Assembly: GCF_014054985.1 (NCBI RefSeq)
Contig: NZ_CP059569.1
Location: 496,001 to 560,000 of the forward strand
Length of the DNA: 64,000 nt
From: Kingella oralis
GTDB taxonomy: Bacteria > Pseudomonadota > Gammaproteobacteria > Burkholderiales > Neisseriaceae
Direction of reading: 5' to 3'
Shown piece after piece: positions 1 to 9,098 of the stretch. Position numbers and translations under genes: made by a program. The notes under the pieces are model-generated. The model was not told where the DNA came from. It saw only the letters and a list, made by a program, of their open reading frames with translations, and made no database searches. Numbering within the stretch: position 1 is the stretch's first letter; each line of letters opens with the position of its first letter.

Positions 1-140
1 GCTGCCTTTGCTTATCTTTCGCCCGCGCAGGCGTTTCGCTTCCTGCCACGAGCCACGGCGCAGCATTCCCCGTTGCAGCACAGTTTCAGGCTGCCCCAAC
101 CCCGCGCCCATTCCCCATTATCCATCCCCCAAAATTTCCC

Positions 141-146
141 TATAAT
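141..146 (+). promoter_or_regulatory. Possible -10 box of recG
   Basis: A perfect TATAAT lies 34 bases before the recG start codon. No good -35 box sits at the usual distance, so this is a weak call. The rest of bases 1-179 holds one uptake-sequence copy near 83, a variant copy near 149, and a fragment near 24-60 that resembles a repeat also found near 22652 and 42538. I see no gene there. Confidence 0.35.
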
Positions 147-179
147 TCAGGTAGCCTGAAAATCATCGTGTAAAAAACC

Positions 180-2225
180 ATGCTCCCCAACCTCTGCCAA
201 GCCCTCAAACTCACCGATGCCACCGCGCAAAAGCTGGAAAAGCTGCACATCCACACCGCATGGGATTTAGCCCTACACCTGCCGCTGCGCTACGAAGACG
301 AAACCCACATCACCCCCATCGCCGCCGCGCCCATCGGCGAAACCTGCCAAGTGGAAGGCGAAGTGGTGCTGCAAGAAGTCCAGTTCAAGCCGCGCAAACA
401 GCTCATCGCCCGCATCCGAGACAACGCAGGCGGGCTGCTTAACCTGCGCTTTATCCATTTCTACCCCAGCCAACAGCAGCAGCTTGCCAAAGGGCAGCGC
501 GTGCGCGCGCTCGGCGAAATCAAACAGGGTTACTACGGCGCGGAAATGATACATCCCAAAATCAAATCGCCCGAAAAAAGCGAGCTCGCCCAAACGCTTA
601 CCCCCGTTTACCCCACCACCAACGGCTTAACCCAGCCCACGCTGCGCAAAGCCATCGCCGCCGCGCTGCAACATTTAGACCTGCGCGAAATCCTGCCCGA
701 AAGCGTGCTGCGCCAATACAACCTGCCCACGCTCGCCGACAGCCTGCGCCTGCTGCACAACCCGCCGCCCAGCATCAACTTGGCGCAAATCAGCAACGGC
801 GCGTTGCCCGCATGGCAGCGGCTGAAATTTGACGAACTGCTGGCGCAGCAACTCTCCATGCGCCTTGCCAAGCAAAAACGCCGTTCAGGCAGCCTGAAAC
901 CACTGATTGGCAACGGCAGCTTAACCGATGCGCTGATTGCCCAACTGCCGTTTGGCCTAACCCGCGCCCAACAGCGCGTGTTCAACGAAATCCGCGCCGA
1001 TTTAGCCCAGCCGCATCCCATGCACCGCCTGCTGCAAGGCGATGTGGGCAGCGGCAAAACCATTGTTGCTGCGCTGGCGGCGTTGGTTGCGCTGGAAGAC
1101 GCAGGCGGTTTTCAGGCTGCCGTGATGGCGCCCACCGAAATCCTAGCCGAGCAACACTACATCAAATTCAAACAATGGCTAGAACCGCTGGGCATCAGCG
1201 TGGCATGGCTTTCAGGCAGCCTGAAAAAGCGCGACAAAGACCAAGCCCGCGCCGCGATTGCCGATGGGCGCATCCGCCTTGCCATTGGCACGCACGCGCT
1301 GTTTCAAGACGATGTTGCCTTTCACAATCTTGGGCTGGTGATTGTGGACGAGCAACACCGCTTTGGCGTGGCGCAACGGCTCGCGTTGAAAAACAAAGGG
1401 CAAGATGTGCACCAGCTGATGATGTCTGCCACGCCCATCCCGCGCACGCTGGCGATGTCGTTTTTCGCCGATTTGGACGTGTCCACCATCGACGAGCTGC
1501 CCCCCAACCGCACGCCGATTAAAACCAAATTGGTGAACAACGTGCGCCGCGCGGAGGTGGAAGGCTTCGTGCTCAACACCTGCCAAAAAGGGCAGCAAGC
1601 CTATTGGGTGTGCCCGCTGATTGAAGAAAGCGACAGCCTGCAACTGAAAGCCGCCACCGAAACGCTAGCCGAGCTGCAAGCCGCGTTGCCGCAGCTCAAT
1701 ATTGGCTTGGTGCATGGGCGCATGAAGCCCGCCGAAAAAGCCGAAATCATGGCGCAATTTGTGGCAGGCAGCCTGAACGTGCTGGTGGCAACCACCGTGA
1801 TTGAAGTGGGCGTGGACGTGCCCAACGCCAGCCTGATGGTGATTGAACACGCCGAACGCATGGGGCTGGCGCAGCTGCATCAACTGCGCGGGCGCGTGGG
1901 GCGCGGCGCGGCAGCCAGCACCTGCGTGCTGCTGTTTGCTGAACCCTTGGGGCAAGTGGGCAAACAGCGGCTCAAAGTGATTTACGAAAACACCGACGGC
2001 TTTGAAATCGCGCGGCAGGATTTGGAAATCCGCGGCGCGGGCGACTTTTTGGGCGTGCGCCAAAGCGGCGCGATGATGCTGCGCTTTGCCAATTTGGAGC
2101 AGGATTTGGAACTGCTGGAACACGCACGCCAACTCGCCCCGCTGTTGATTGAACAGCAGCCTGAAATCGTGCAGGCGCATTTGGAACGCTGGCTCGGCAG
2201 CAGGGAAGGGTTTATGGCGGCGTGA
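180..2225 (+). CDS. recG: ATP-dependent DNA helicase RecG
   Basis: RecG is a monomeric superfamily 2 helicase that regresses stalled replication forks and branch-migrates recombination intermediates in the cytoplasm. The 681-residue product is near the usual length (E. coli RecG has 693). An N-terminal wedge/OB-type domain comes first. The Walker A motif GDVGSGKT is near residue 288, the Walker B box DEQH near 389, then MSATPIPRTLA, and QLRGRVGRG (motif VI) near 567. The in-frame peptides SGSLK, FQAA and AGSL come from uptake sequences inside the gene. The start is the first ATG, with only a weak ribosome binding site. The gene appears to stand alone, and identification is firm. Confidence 0.97.
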   Translation: MLPNLCQALKLTDATAQKLEKLHIHTAWDLALHLPLRYEDETHITPIAAAPIGETCQVEGEVVLQEVQFKPRKQLIARIRDNAGGLLNLRFIHFYPSQQQQLAKGQRVRALGEIKQGYYGAEMIHPKIKSPEKSELAQTLTPVYPTTNGLTQPTLRKAIAAALQHLDLREILPESVLRQYNLPTLADSLRLLHNPPPSINLAQISNGALPAWQRLKFDELLAQQLSMRLAKQKRRSGSLKPLIGNGSLTDALIAQLPFGLTRAQQRVFNEIRADLAQPHPMHRLLQGDVGSGKTIVAALAALVALEDAGGFQAAVMAPTEILAEQHYIKFKQWLEPLGISVAWLSGSLKKRDKDQARAAIADGRIRLAIGTHALFQDDVAFHNLGLVIVDEQHRFGVAQRLALKNKGQDVHQLMMSATPIPRTLAMSFFADLDVSTIDELPPNRTPIKTKLVNNVRRAEVEGFVLNTCQKGQQAYWVCPLIEESDSLQLKAATETLAELQAALPQLNIGLVHGRMKPAEKAEIMAQFVAGSLNVLVATTVIEVGVDVPNASLMVIEHAERMGLAQLHQLRGRVGRGAAASTCVLLFAEPLGQVGKQRLKVIYENTDGFEIARQDLEIRGAGDFLGVRQSGAMMLRFANLEQDLELLEHARQLAPLLIEQQPEIVQAHLERWLGSREGFMAA

Positions 2226-2292
2226 TTTTCAGGCTGCCTGAGCGGCATGAAGCAGCCTGAAACCGTTGCAAAGCCTTGCAGAGCGGGCATGA

Positions 2293-2415
2293 TTAAGCGC
2301 GAATTGGGATGGCACGGTATTCACGCGCTGCGATTTTGAAAACACATTGTTTGACCGCTGCGATTTGCGCGGCGCAGTTTGTGAATCACGCAGACGGCGT
2401 TGGCTCCATTGTTAA
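2293..2415 (+). pseudogene. Relic of a pentapeptide-repeat protein
   Basis: An open stretch of 41 codons without a start codon reads as five-residue repeats (ANWDG, TVFTR, CDFEN, TLFDR, CDLRG), the pattern of pentapeptide-repeat right-handed beta-helix proteins. It is followed by an arginine-rich tail and a stop. The in-frame codon just before it is a stop. It looks like the end of a decayed gene between recG and the CbrC-family gene. The fragment is short, so chance resemblance is possible. Confidence 0.4.
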
Positions 2416-2461
2416 ACGGATAAAGGCAGCCTGAAAATCCACCCTACCACGGAGACCCACC

Positions 2462-3292
2462 ATGAACCCCGACACCCTCATCCCCCTCGTAGAAGCCGCC
2501 GACGCGCTGGACAGCAACAGCCGCCTGCTGCGGATGTTTGAACTGGAACCCCTTATCGCCGCCGAGCCAGACAGCCCCGAAAAACACCGCGCCCTTGCCC
2601 GCGTGTATGCCGCGCTGGGGCGTTACCAAAGCGCGTTCACCCATTTTCATTCTGCCGCTAACCGCCAAAACCCGCAAGAGCGCGCCGATTTCGCCTATTT
2701 GCAAAACCTCGCCCAAAGCTATGGCGACGACAAACAACGCGCCGAACGCCCGCTGCCCATCACCCCCGAGCTCAAAGCGTCCCTGCCCGCGTTCAAATAC
2801 TGCCCCGACCCGCTCGCCTCGGGCATCTTCCGCACGCAGGAAAAAGCCGTCGCCTGCGACTGCTGCCACCGCGACACCCACGTGTTCTACACCCACCCGT
2901 TTTACAGCTACGACGACATCAACGCCCTCTGCCCCGAGTGCATCGCGGGCGGACGCGCCGCCAAAGAATTGGAGGGCGAATTTGTTATCCGCCACCACGT
3001 TTCGCAAGCAATCGGCAAAGCGCAGCAAGACGAACTCTGCCTGCGCACCCCGTCCTATTCAAGCTGGCAGGAAGCGCAATGGGCAGACCATTGCGGCGAC
3101 TACTGCGCCTTTGTGGGCTATGCCAACTGGGAAGACTTGCAGCGGCAAGGCATCGCCGAGGGCATAGAATGGCTGGATTTCCAACCCGACCCCGAAGACC
3201 GCCCATACATCCGCAACGGTGGCTCAATGGTCGGCTGCCTGTTCCGCTGTTTGCATTGCGGGCAGCATATTTTGCACGTTGATTTGGATTGA
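2462..3292 (+). CDS. CbrC family protein (UPF0167)
   Basis: The last two thirds of this 276-residue protein match the CbrC/UPF0167 family. It opens with FKYCPDPLASGIF and then CDCCHRDTHVFY, followed by LCPECIAGG and a C-terminal RCLHCGQH. The paired cysteines suggest a metal-binding fold. The N-terminal ~100 residues are helical and look like a TPR-type pair of helices (ALARVYAALGRYQSAF). The biochemical role is unknown; E. coli CbrC belongs to the CreB regulon and affects colicin E2 tolerance. A clear GGAG ribosome binding site precedes the ATG. The gene stands alone, with uptake sequences on both sides. Confidence 0.85.
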   Translation: MNPDTLIPLVEAADALDSNSRLLRMFELEPLIAAEPDSPEKHRALARVYAALGRYQSAFTHFHSAANRQNPQERADFAYLQNLAQSYGDDKQRAERPLPITPELKASLPAFKYCPDPLASGIFRTQEKAVACDCCHRDTHVFYTHPFYSYDDINALCPECIAGGRAAKELEGEFVIRHHVSQAIGKAQQDELCLRTPSYSSWQEAQWADHCGDYCAFVGYANWEDLQRQGIAEGIEWLDFQPDPEDRPYIRNGGSMVGCLFRCLHCGQHILHVDLD

Positions 3293-3434
3293 GCCGCATC
3301 GTTTCGCTACGCAGGCTGCCTTTTGTTGACGTTATCCGAGCGTCCGAAGGCAGCCTGAAAACAGGTTTACGAAGCCCAAACCACTCCGCCCGCCGTCTTT
3401 CCCCAAACAAAAAACCCTCTTTCAGGCTGCCACA

Positions 3435-3463
3435 TTTAACCCCACCCCATCTTTCGGTACAAT
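3435..3463 (+). promoter_or_regulatory. Sigma-70-type promoter of the Tat flavoprotein
   Basis: TTTAAC at 3435-3440 and TACAAT at 3458-3463 are separated by 17 bases and end 36 bases before the start codon at 3500. The fit to sigma-70 is good for the -10 box and moderate for the -35 box. Confidence 0.45.
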
Positions 3464-3499
3464 CGCCCCCTTTATCCACCACAACAAAAGGAACACACC

Positions 3500-5335
3500 A
3501 TGCCTTTACACCTCACCCGCCGTCGCTTTCTCAAAAGCACCGCCGCCACGGCAGGCGCGGTTGCCTTTGCCGGCCCCGTTTACCGCGCCCTCGCCGCCGA
3601 AGAAGCCGCTGCGTATTATCCGCCCGCGCTCATCCGCGCGCTGATGGGCGACAACGACGGCAGCCAAGCCGCCGCCCACGGCGTTGCCCTGCGCGGACAA
3701 AGCGTAACCCTGCCCGAAAAAGTCAGCGAGCAATACGACTTAATCGTTATCGGCGCAGGATTAAGCGGTCTAACCGCCGCCTATCTCTACCAAAAATCGC
3801 GCCCCAAAGCCAAAATCCTGCTGCTGGACGCGCACCAAGATTTCGGCGGGCACGCCATCCGCAACGAATTCCGCGCCAACGGCAAACTCATCTTGGGCTA
3901 CGGCGGCAGCGAATCCATCGATTCGCCCAAAACAGGCTATTCGCGGCAAGCCAAGCAGCTGCTGCGCGACCTCGGCATCGATTACACCAAATTCAACCGC
4001 TATTTTGACCAAACCCTATACGAAAAATGGGGCTTGAAAGAAGGCGTATTCTTCGACGAAGCCACCTTCGGCAAAAACGCCGTCGTTGCAGGGCAGCCTG
4101 AAACCGGCAACGCCCAATCCGCCACCGTTATCGCGCAGTTCCCCCTGTCCGAAGATGCCCGCGCCGCGCTCACCGCGCTTTACACCAAACCCGCCGACTA
4201 CTGGCAGGGCAAAAGCAAACGCGAGCGTACCGAGCTTGCCCACAGCACGAGCTACTACGATTTCCTGAAAAACACCGCCAAGCTGCCCGAAAGCGCCCTG
4301 AACTACCTCACCCAAATCAGCAGCGAATACTGGGGCATTTCCATCCACGCCATTTCCGTTTATTCCGCGCTGGAAGACGGTTACCCCGGCGTGCAAAACC
4401 TGAAATTGAGCCATAAAGCCCACGCCGAAGAGCCGTATATCTACCACTTCCCCGATGGCAACGCCTCCATTGCCCGCCTGTTGGTGCGCAAGCTGATTCC
4501 CGGCATCGCCGCAGGCAACAGCATGGAAGACATCGTTACCGCGCAGTTTGATTACGGCAAACTGGACTTGCCCGCCAACGACGTCCGCATCCGCCTCAAC
4601 AGCACCGCGCTGATTGTGCAGAACACGGCAAACGGCGTGGCGGTTGCCTACAAAACCCCAAGCAGCCAAGACTTGGCGCGCGCCGATGCTGCAAAATGCA
4701 TTTTCGCGGGACACAGCGCGCTGGCGGCGAAAATCATGCCCGAAATGCCCGAAGCGCAAAAAACGGCGGAACTGAGCAACTCGCGCACGCCGATGGTTTA
4801 CGCCAACGCGCTGGTGAAAAACGCCCGCGCCTTCAAAAAACTGGGCGTGCACCGCCTGTATTCGCCCGCCGCGTTCTTCTGCGACGTGAAGCTGGACGAC
4901 CCCGTGAGCATCGGCGATTACCGATTTGCCCAAAGCCCAGACGAGCCGATTGTGATCCACATGGCGCACATCGCCACCGCCACCGAAGGCAAAACGCCGC
5001 AGGAAATGTATAAAAAAGGGCGCGGCAAACTGGCGGGCATGAGCTTTGACGCGATTAAAGAAGAAATGCTCAAACAGCTTCGCGCCATCTACGCGCTGGC
5101 GGGCGAAAATCTGGACGACAACCTGCTGGACGTTTCCATCAACCGCTGGTCGCACGGCTACAGCTACGAGCGGCTGGATTTGTTCAACACCGAGCGCAAC
5201 GCGGCGGACACCACCGCGCAAATGCAAAAACGCTTGGGCAATATTTTGATGGCGGGCAGCGATGTGGCTTGGAAGCCGTATGTGCAAGACGCCATCGACC
5301 AAGCGTATCGCGCGGTAAAAGAAGCCTTGGCGTAA
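3500..5335 (+). CDS. Tat-exported FAD/NAD(P)-binding oxidoreductase
   Basis: The 611-residue protein begins with a twin-arginine signal (TRRRFLKSTAATAG) followed by a hydrophobic stretch and an alanine-rich cleavage region, so it should be folded with its cofactor and exported to the periplasm. A dinucleotide-binding fold starts near residue 78 with VIGAGLSGLTAAYLY, followed by LLLDAHQDFGGHA at the end of the second strand. This is typical of FAD-dependent amine-oxidase-like enzymes. The C-terminal part (NILMAGSDVAWKPYVQDAID) resembles the FAD-closing region of that fold. The substrate cannot be read from the sequence. The start has AAGGAA upstream. An uptake sequence encodes the in-frame GQPETGN. 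The gene stands alone and ends in a hairpin of paired uptake sequences. Confidence 0.85.
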   Translation: MPLHLTRRRFLKSTAATAGAVAFAGPVYRALAAEEAAAYYPPALIRALMGDNDGSQAAAHGVALRGQSVTLPEKVSEQYDLIVIGAGLSGLTAAYLYQKSRPKAKILLLDAHQDFGGHAIRNEFRANGKLILGYGGSESIDSPKTGYSRQAKQLLRDLGIDYTKFNRYFDQTLYEKWGLKEGVFFDEATFGKNAVVAGQPETGNAQSATVIAQFPLSEDARAALTALYTKPADYWQGKSKRERTELAHSTSYYDFLKNTAKLPESALNYLTQISSEYWGISIHAISVYSALEDGYPGVQNLKLSHKAHAEEPYIYHFPDGNASIARLLVRKLIPGIAAGNSMEDIVTAQFDYGKLDLPANDVRIRLNSTALIVQNTANGVAVAYKTPSSQDLARADAAKCIFAGHSALAAKIMPEMPEAQKTAELSNSRTPMVYANALVKNARAFKKLGVHRLYSPAAFFCDVKLDDPVSIGDYRFAQSPDEPIVIHMAHIATATEGKTPQEMYKKGRGKLAGMSFDAIKEEMLKQLRAIYALAGENLDDNLLDVSINRWSHGYSYERLDLFNTERNAADTTAQMQKRLGNILMAGSDVAWKPYVQDAIDQAYRAVKEALA

Positions 5336-5352
5336 CAGCATCGTCATAAATG

Positions 5353-5394
5353 AGGCAGCCTGAAAACGGATAATCGCGTTTTCAGGCTGCCTTT
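5353..5394 (+). terminator. Inverted uptake-sequence pair acting as terminator
   Basis: Two oppositely oriented uptake sequences form a long stem with a short loop, followed by TTT, 17 bases after the flavoprotein stop codon. Such pairs are known terminators in Neisseriaceae. Confidence 0.7.
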
Positions 5395-5426
5395 ATCTGC
5401 CGCCCAACCCCCTTTCAGGCTGCCCC

Positions 5427-5939
5427 ATGCCCCGTTATCTCACCCCCGCCGAAATCGCCCTGATTCGCCCCATCTTCCGACACGCGCTGGACTACGCCGC
5501 CATCCATATCCACGGGCGCCGCTACCTGCCGCTGCAAAACGCCTGCACCGCCATGTCGCCCAACGGACACAGCTATTACCCCCGCCCGCTATACCGCACC
5601 GATTTTGCCCACGGCACATGGCAAGAGCGCCACCTGTTTATCCACGAATGCAGCCACATCTGGCAACACCGCCTCGGTTACCCCGTCCGCCGCTGCGGCG
5701 TTTGGCTTGCGCTGCAAGGCGGCTACATCGCCCACCGCGCCTACCGCTACCAACACCTGCTCGCCGGCCGGCACGATTTGGCGCAGTTCAACATGGAGCA
5801 GCAGGCGCAAATCATCGCCGATTTTTTCACGCAAAAGCTGCAATACCAACACGAAGATGCCGCGCTCAAACGCGTGTTGCAACGCTTTTTGCGCAACCCC
5901 GCCGATGCGGGTTTGTTGCCGCGCAGGATGAGGCTGTAA
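5427..5939 (+). CDS. Zincin-like hypothetical protein with HECSH motif
   Basis: This 170-residue protein is not one I can name. Its middle holds FIHECSHIWQHRLGY, an HExxH motif flanked by hydrophobic residues, as in zinc metalloproteases. The surrounding YRTDF...ERHLFIHE...HIWQ pattern resembles small proteins described near Vgr/Rhs-type loci, where the usual form is HExTHVWQ. A third metal ligand is not obvious; the later HRAYRYQH region and the glutamates of NMEQQAQIIADFF are candidates. There is no signal peptide. The start lies just after an uptake sequence, with no good ribosome binding site. No secretion-system genes are nearby, so a protease or toxin role is only a guess. Confidence 0.6.
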   Translation: MPRYLTPAEIALIRPIFRHALDYAAIHIHGRRYLPLQNACTAMSPNGHSYYPRPLYRTDFAHGTWQERHLFIHECSHIWQHRLGYPVRRCGVWLALQGGYIAHRAYRYQHLLAGRHDLAQFNMEQQAQIIADFFTQKLQYQHEDAALKRVLQRFLRNPADAGLLPRRMRL

Positions 5940-5962
5940 TTTTGCTTACCGTGTTGCCAATA

Positions 5963-5993
5963 AAAAAACCGAATGCTTGAACATTCGGTTTGT
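5963..5993. terminator. Hairpin terminator, works on both strands
   Basis: AAACCGAATG and CATTCGGTTT form a 10-bp stem flanked by A and T runs. It lies between two convergent genes (the zincin-like gene and the reductase), so it can serve both. Confidence 0.75.
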
Positions 5994-6044
5994 TGTTTCA
6001 GGCTGCCCATGCCATCCGTCAGCGGCAGTCTGAAAATCATTTTA

Positions 6045-6821
6045 TCAACGGAACACCATGCCGCCGTCGGTCAAAATGGTTTGCCCTGTGATGTAGTCCG
6101 AATCGGGCGACGATAGGAACGACACCAGGCAAGCCACGTCTTCGGGCTGTTGCGGGCGGCCCGCCAAAATGCCGGCGGTGAATTCCGTCCACGCTTGTTT
6201 GGGTTTATAGCCTTTGTGTTGCACGAACGCCGCGTCGATGCGCTCCCACATCGGCGTGTCGGCAACGCCGGGGCAATAGGCGTTCACGCGGATGTTGTAT
6301 TGCGCCAATTCTTTGGCGGTGGAATGCGTGAACGAGCGCACGGCATGTTTGGTGGCGCAATACAGGCTGAGCATTTCGTAGGATTCGTGCCCCGCGATGC
6401 TGCACGCGTTGATGATTTTGCTGATGGTTTTTTGTTTTTTCATTTGCTCGGCGGCCGCTTGCGTGCCGAAAATCACGCCTTTGATGTTTACGCCCAGCAC
6501 GCGGTCAATTTCGGCTTCGTCCAGCGACAAGAATGTGCCCACCGATTCCACGCCCGCGTTGTTCACCCACACATCCAAGCGTCCGAACGCTTTAACGGCT
6601 TCTTCGGCAAGGCGAAATTGGTCGGCGCGGTTGGCAACGTTGCCTTGCACGGCGATGTTTTGCCAGCCTTTTTGGTCAAATTCGGCTTTGACTTTGGCAA
6701 GATTGTCGGCGTTGATGTCGTGCAACACCACGGCAAAACCGTCCTGCGCCAAGCGGGTGGCGATGGCTTTGCCCAAACCTGCGGCCGAACCAGTTACGAC
6801 GGCGACTTTTTTATCAGACAT
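6045..6821 (-). CDS. SDR-family butanediol dehydrogenase / diacetyl reductase
   Basis: The 258-residue protein is a classical short-chain dehydrogenase. The cofactor motif TGSAAGLG is at residues ~11-18, NNAG near 88-91, the catalytic serine lies in NACSIAGHESYEM, and YCATK supplies Tyr and Lys. The GHESYEMLSLY stretch, the NACSIAG serine region and the PGVADTPMWERID segment resemble meso-2,3-butanediol dehydrogenases (BudC) and diacetyl reductases, which interconvert diacetyl, acetoin and butanediol with NAD(H). Substrate choice within the SDR family is not certain. AGAGAGG precedes the ATG. The acetolactate synthase and decarboxylase genes that would complete the pathway are not in this window. 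Confidence 0.8.
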   Translation of the reverse strand: MSDKKVAVVTGSAAGLGKAIATRLAQDGFAVVLHDINADNLAKVKAEFDQKGWQNIAVQGNVANRADQFRLAEEAVKAFGRLDVWVNNAGVESVGTFLSLDEAEIDRVLGVNIKGVIFGTQAAAEQMKKQKTISKIINACSIAGHESYEMLSLYCATKHAVRSFTHSTAKELAQYNIRVNAYCPGVADTPMWERIDAAFVQHKGYKPKQAWTEFTAGILAGRPQQPEDVACLVSFLSSPDSDYITGQTILTDGGMVFR

Positions 6822-6949
6822 GATGAACCTCTCTTTCGGCAGCCTGAAAGGGCTGCGCGGTTAGTTGAAAAAGTAAACCATTGTTTCTATTGAGTGCTTG
6901 TTGCAACTCGTTTTCAATTATAGCTTTTTGGCGCAACAGCGTAAACCAA

Positions 6950-6984
6950 AGGCAGCCTGAAAACGGGATATTCAGGCTGCCTTT
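6950..6984. terminator. Inverted uptake-sequence pair
   Basis: Two facing uptake sequences form a stem followed by TTT in the gap between the reductase and miaB. It lies upstream of the reductase start and downstream of miaB, so it can terminate miaB transcription. Confidence 0.55.
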
Positions 6985-7074
6985 GATATGGGGCAGGGAA
7001 AGGGCGAATGCTTGGGCTGTTGGCATGGGAAATAAGGCGGGTGAACGCGTTTTCAGGCTGCCTCAACCATGCCG

Positions 7075-8397
7075 TCAAACCAGTTCGCCGCTCAGCGAGA
7101 AGGTTCGCGCATCGGTGATTTCAATCTCCACCATTTGATTAATCAGCGATACATCGCCGTAAAAGTTCACCACACGGTTGTTGGCGGTGCGCGCCTGCAG
7201 CTGGTCGGGGTCTTTTTTGGAGATGCCTTCCACCAAGCAGCGTTGCACCGTGCCGAGCATGGTTTGGTTGATGCGGGCGGTTTCGGCTTCGATCACTTCG
7301 TTCAGCGCTTCAAGGCGGCGCACTTTTTCTTCATGCGGCGTGTCATCGGGCAGGTTGGCGGCGGGCGTACCAGGGCGCGGGCTGTAGATGAACACGAAGC
7401 TCAAATCAAAGGCGATGTCTTTCACCAGCTTTAAGGTTTGCTCAAACTCGCGCTCGGTCTCTCCTGGAAAGCCAACGATAAAGTCGGAGCTGAGGCACAA
7501 ATCGGGGCGGATGGCGCGCAGTTTGCGGATGATGGATTTGTATTCCAGCGCGGTGTAGCCGCGTTTCATGGCACTTAACACGCGGTCGCTGCCGCTTTGA
7601 ATTGGCAGGTGCAGATGGGAAACCAGCTTGGGCAGGTCGCGGTAGCATTCGATGATGGCATCGGTAAACTCGCGTGGGTGGCTGGTGGTGAAGCGCAGCC
7701 GTTCAATACCAGGGATTTCGTGCACGATGCGCAGCAGGGTGGCGAAGTCGCAGATGCCACCGTCGTCCATTTCGCCGCGATAGGCGTTGACGTTTTGCCC
7801 CAACAGGTTGATTTCTTTCACGCCTTGTTGCGCCAAGCCGGCGATTTCGGTGAGTACGTCGTTCAGTGGGCGCGAGAATTCTTCGCCGCGCGTGTAGGGC
7901 ACGACGCAGAAGGAGCAGTATTTGGAACAGCCTTCCATAATGGAAATAAACGCGCTGCCGCCGTCCACGCGGGCGGGGGGCAGGTGGTCGAATTTTTCGA
8001 TTTCGGGGAAGGAGATGTCTACCTGCGAGAGGCCGGTGGTTTCTTTATCCACAATCATTTTGGGCAAGCGGTGCAGGGTTTGCGGGCCGAAGACGACATC
8101 CACATAGGGTGCGCGTTCGATAATGGCTTCGCCTTCCTGCGAGGCAACGCAGCCGGCCACGCCGATGATGAGATTGGGGTTTTTCTGTTTCAGCGGTTTC
8201 ACGCGCCCGAGGTCGGAGAATACTTTTTCCTGCGCTTTTTCGCGCACGGAGCAGGTGTTGAAGAGAATGATGTCGGCGTTGTCGGGTTCGGAAACTTGTT
8301 CAATGCCACCGTGTTCTTCGGCGAGTACGGCGAGCATTTTTTCGCTGTCGTATTCGTTCATTTGGCAGCCGAAGGTGCGGATAAAGACTTTTTTCAT
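7075..8397 (-). CDS. miaB: tRNA-2-methylthio-N6-dimethylallyladenosine synthase MiaB
   Basis: MiaB is a radical SAM methylthiotransferase that converts i6A37 to ms2i6A37 in tRNAs reading UNN codons. At 440 residues it has the normal length. The N-terminal MTTase domain shows FGCQMNEYDSE with its first cluster cysteine, then FNTCSVREKA and GVAGCVAS for the other two. The radical SAM cluster is CSKYCSFCVVPYTRG, near residue 157. A C-terminal TRAM domain follows. The N-terminal cysteines carry the auxiliary cluster that supplies sulfur. The gene starts at ATG 8397 and appears monocistronic. Identification is firm. Confidence 0.97.
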   Translation of the reverse strand: MKKVFIRTFGCQMNEYDSEKMLAVLAEEHGGIEQVSEPDNADIILFNTCSVREKAQEKVFSDLGRVKPLKQKNPNLIIGVAGCVASQEGEAIIERAPYVDVVFGPQTLHRLPKMIVDKETTGLSQVDISFPEIEKFDHLPPARVDGGSAFISIMEGCSKYCSFCVVPYTRGEEFSRPLNDVLTEIAGLAQQGVKEINLLGQNVNAYRGEMDDGGICDFATLLRIVHEIPGIERLRFTTSHPREFTDAIIECYRDLPKLVSHLHLPIQSGSDRVLSAMKRGYTALEYKSIIRKLRAIRPDLCLSSDFIVGFPGETEREFEQTLKLVKDIAFDLSFVFIYSPRPGTPAANLPDDTPHEEKVRRLEALNEVIEAETARINQTMLGTVQRCLVEGISKKDPDQLQARTANNRVVNFYGDVSLINQMVEIEITDARTFSLSGELV

Positions 8398-8449
8398 GGC
8401 TTGGTTCTTTCAGGTTGCCCGTAATTGCGGGGCTGATGTTAAGAAAAGA

Positions 8450-8490
8450 TTTTCAGGCTGCCTAACGTTTTGCATAGGCAGCCTGAAAAG
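8450..8490. repeat. Inverted uptake-sequence pair
   Basis: Two facing uptake sequences lie upstream of miaB and downstream of the small frameshifted gene at 8554-8978. They probably terminate that gene. Confidence 0.6.
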
Positions 8491-8553
8491 GGAAAGCGCG
8501 GATTATACTGATTTCTTTAAGAGAATTAAAATCATCGGCGGGGTTTATACGCT

Positions 8554-8978
8554 CTACGCCCAGCGCGACCATTTGCCATGCACTCTATCGGGATACGCTT
8601 GGCGAAATTGGGCGAGCCAGTTGGCAAAGTGTTGATTGTTGGGGCGGAAGCTGAAAATGTAGTATTTGCCGTTGGCTTGGATGTGGATGTCCCACACATA
8701 GGTGTTGTTGATTTTCAGGCTGCTTTTTTCCACGCGCGTGATGCGGGCGATGGGGTGGCTGCTGATAAGCGTGTTGCCGTTGTAGTGAAAAATCTCGTTG
8801 CTGCCAACGTAATACCGCTCGTTGCTCCACACTTTCGAGCGGCTGATAGGGCGCAAGGTTTCGCCGTTGTGCTGCACACTGGGCACGCGGCGGATTTGGC
8901 GGACGATGATGAAAAAATCAGCCCATTGAACGCGAAAACAAAGATGCCCACGATGATGCTGACGATGGTTTCAAACAT
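8554..8978 (-). pseudogene. Small membrane protein broken by a one-base frameshift
   Basis: Two frames together make one plausible protein. From ATG 8978 the first frame gives MFETIVSIIVGIFVFAFNGL, a membrane helix. After the run of six A on the plus strand (8912-8917) the next frame continues as FFIIVRQIRRVPSVQHNG and runs to a stop at 8554. One more T in the run (seven on the coding strand) would give a continuous ~142-residue protein with an N-terminal membrane helix and a soluble domain rich in aromatic residues (KYYIFSFRP). I do not recognise the family. The break may be a true mutation, phase variation or a sequencing error. Confidence 0.65.
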
Positions 8979-9044
8979 AATCACGCCTATAAATAAGAAT
9001 ATTTGCTATCGGGGGCGTTTTTCTTTATATTTTGCCCCGCTTGC

Positions 9045-9083
9045 TTTCAGGCTGCCTTAATCGCATGAGGCAGCCTGAAAACG
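9045..9083. repeat. Inverted uptake-sequence pair
   Basis: Two facing uptake sequences separated by 12 bases. They sit between the divergent small membrane gene and the Correia-like element. Confidence 0.6.
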
Positions 9084-9098
9084 CTATATTTTATCAAC

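Noticed and set aside
4016..5347. 443-codon open frame antisense to the Tat flavoprotein
   Set aside because: It lies fully inside a well-supported gene and its composition is that of a shadow of GC-rich codons. No domain is seen.
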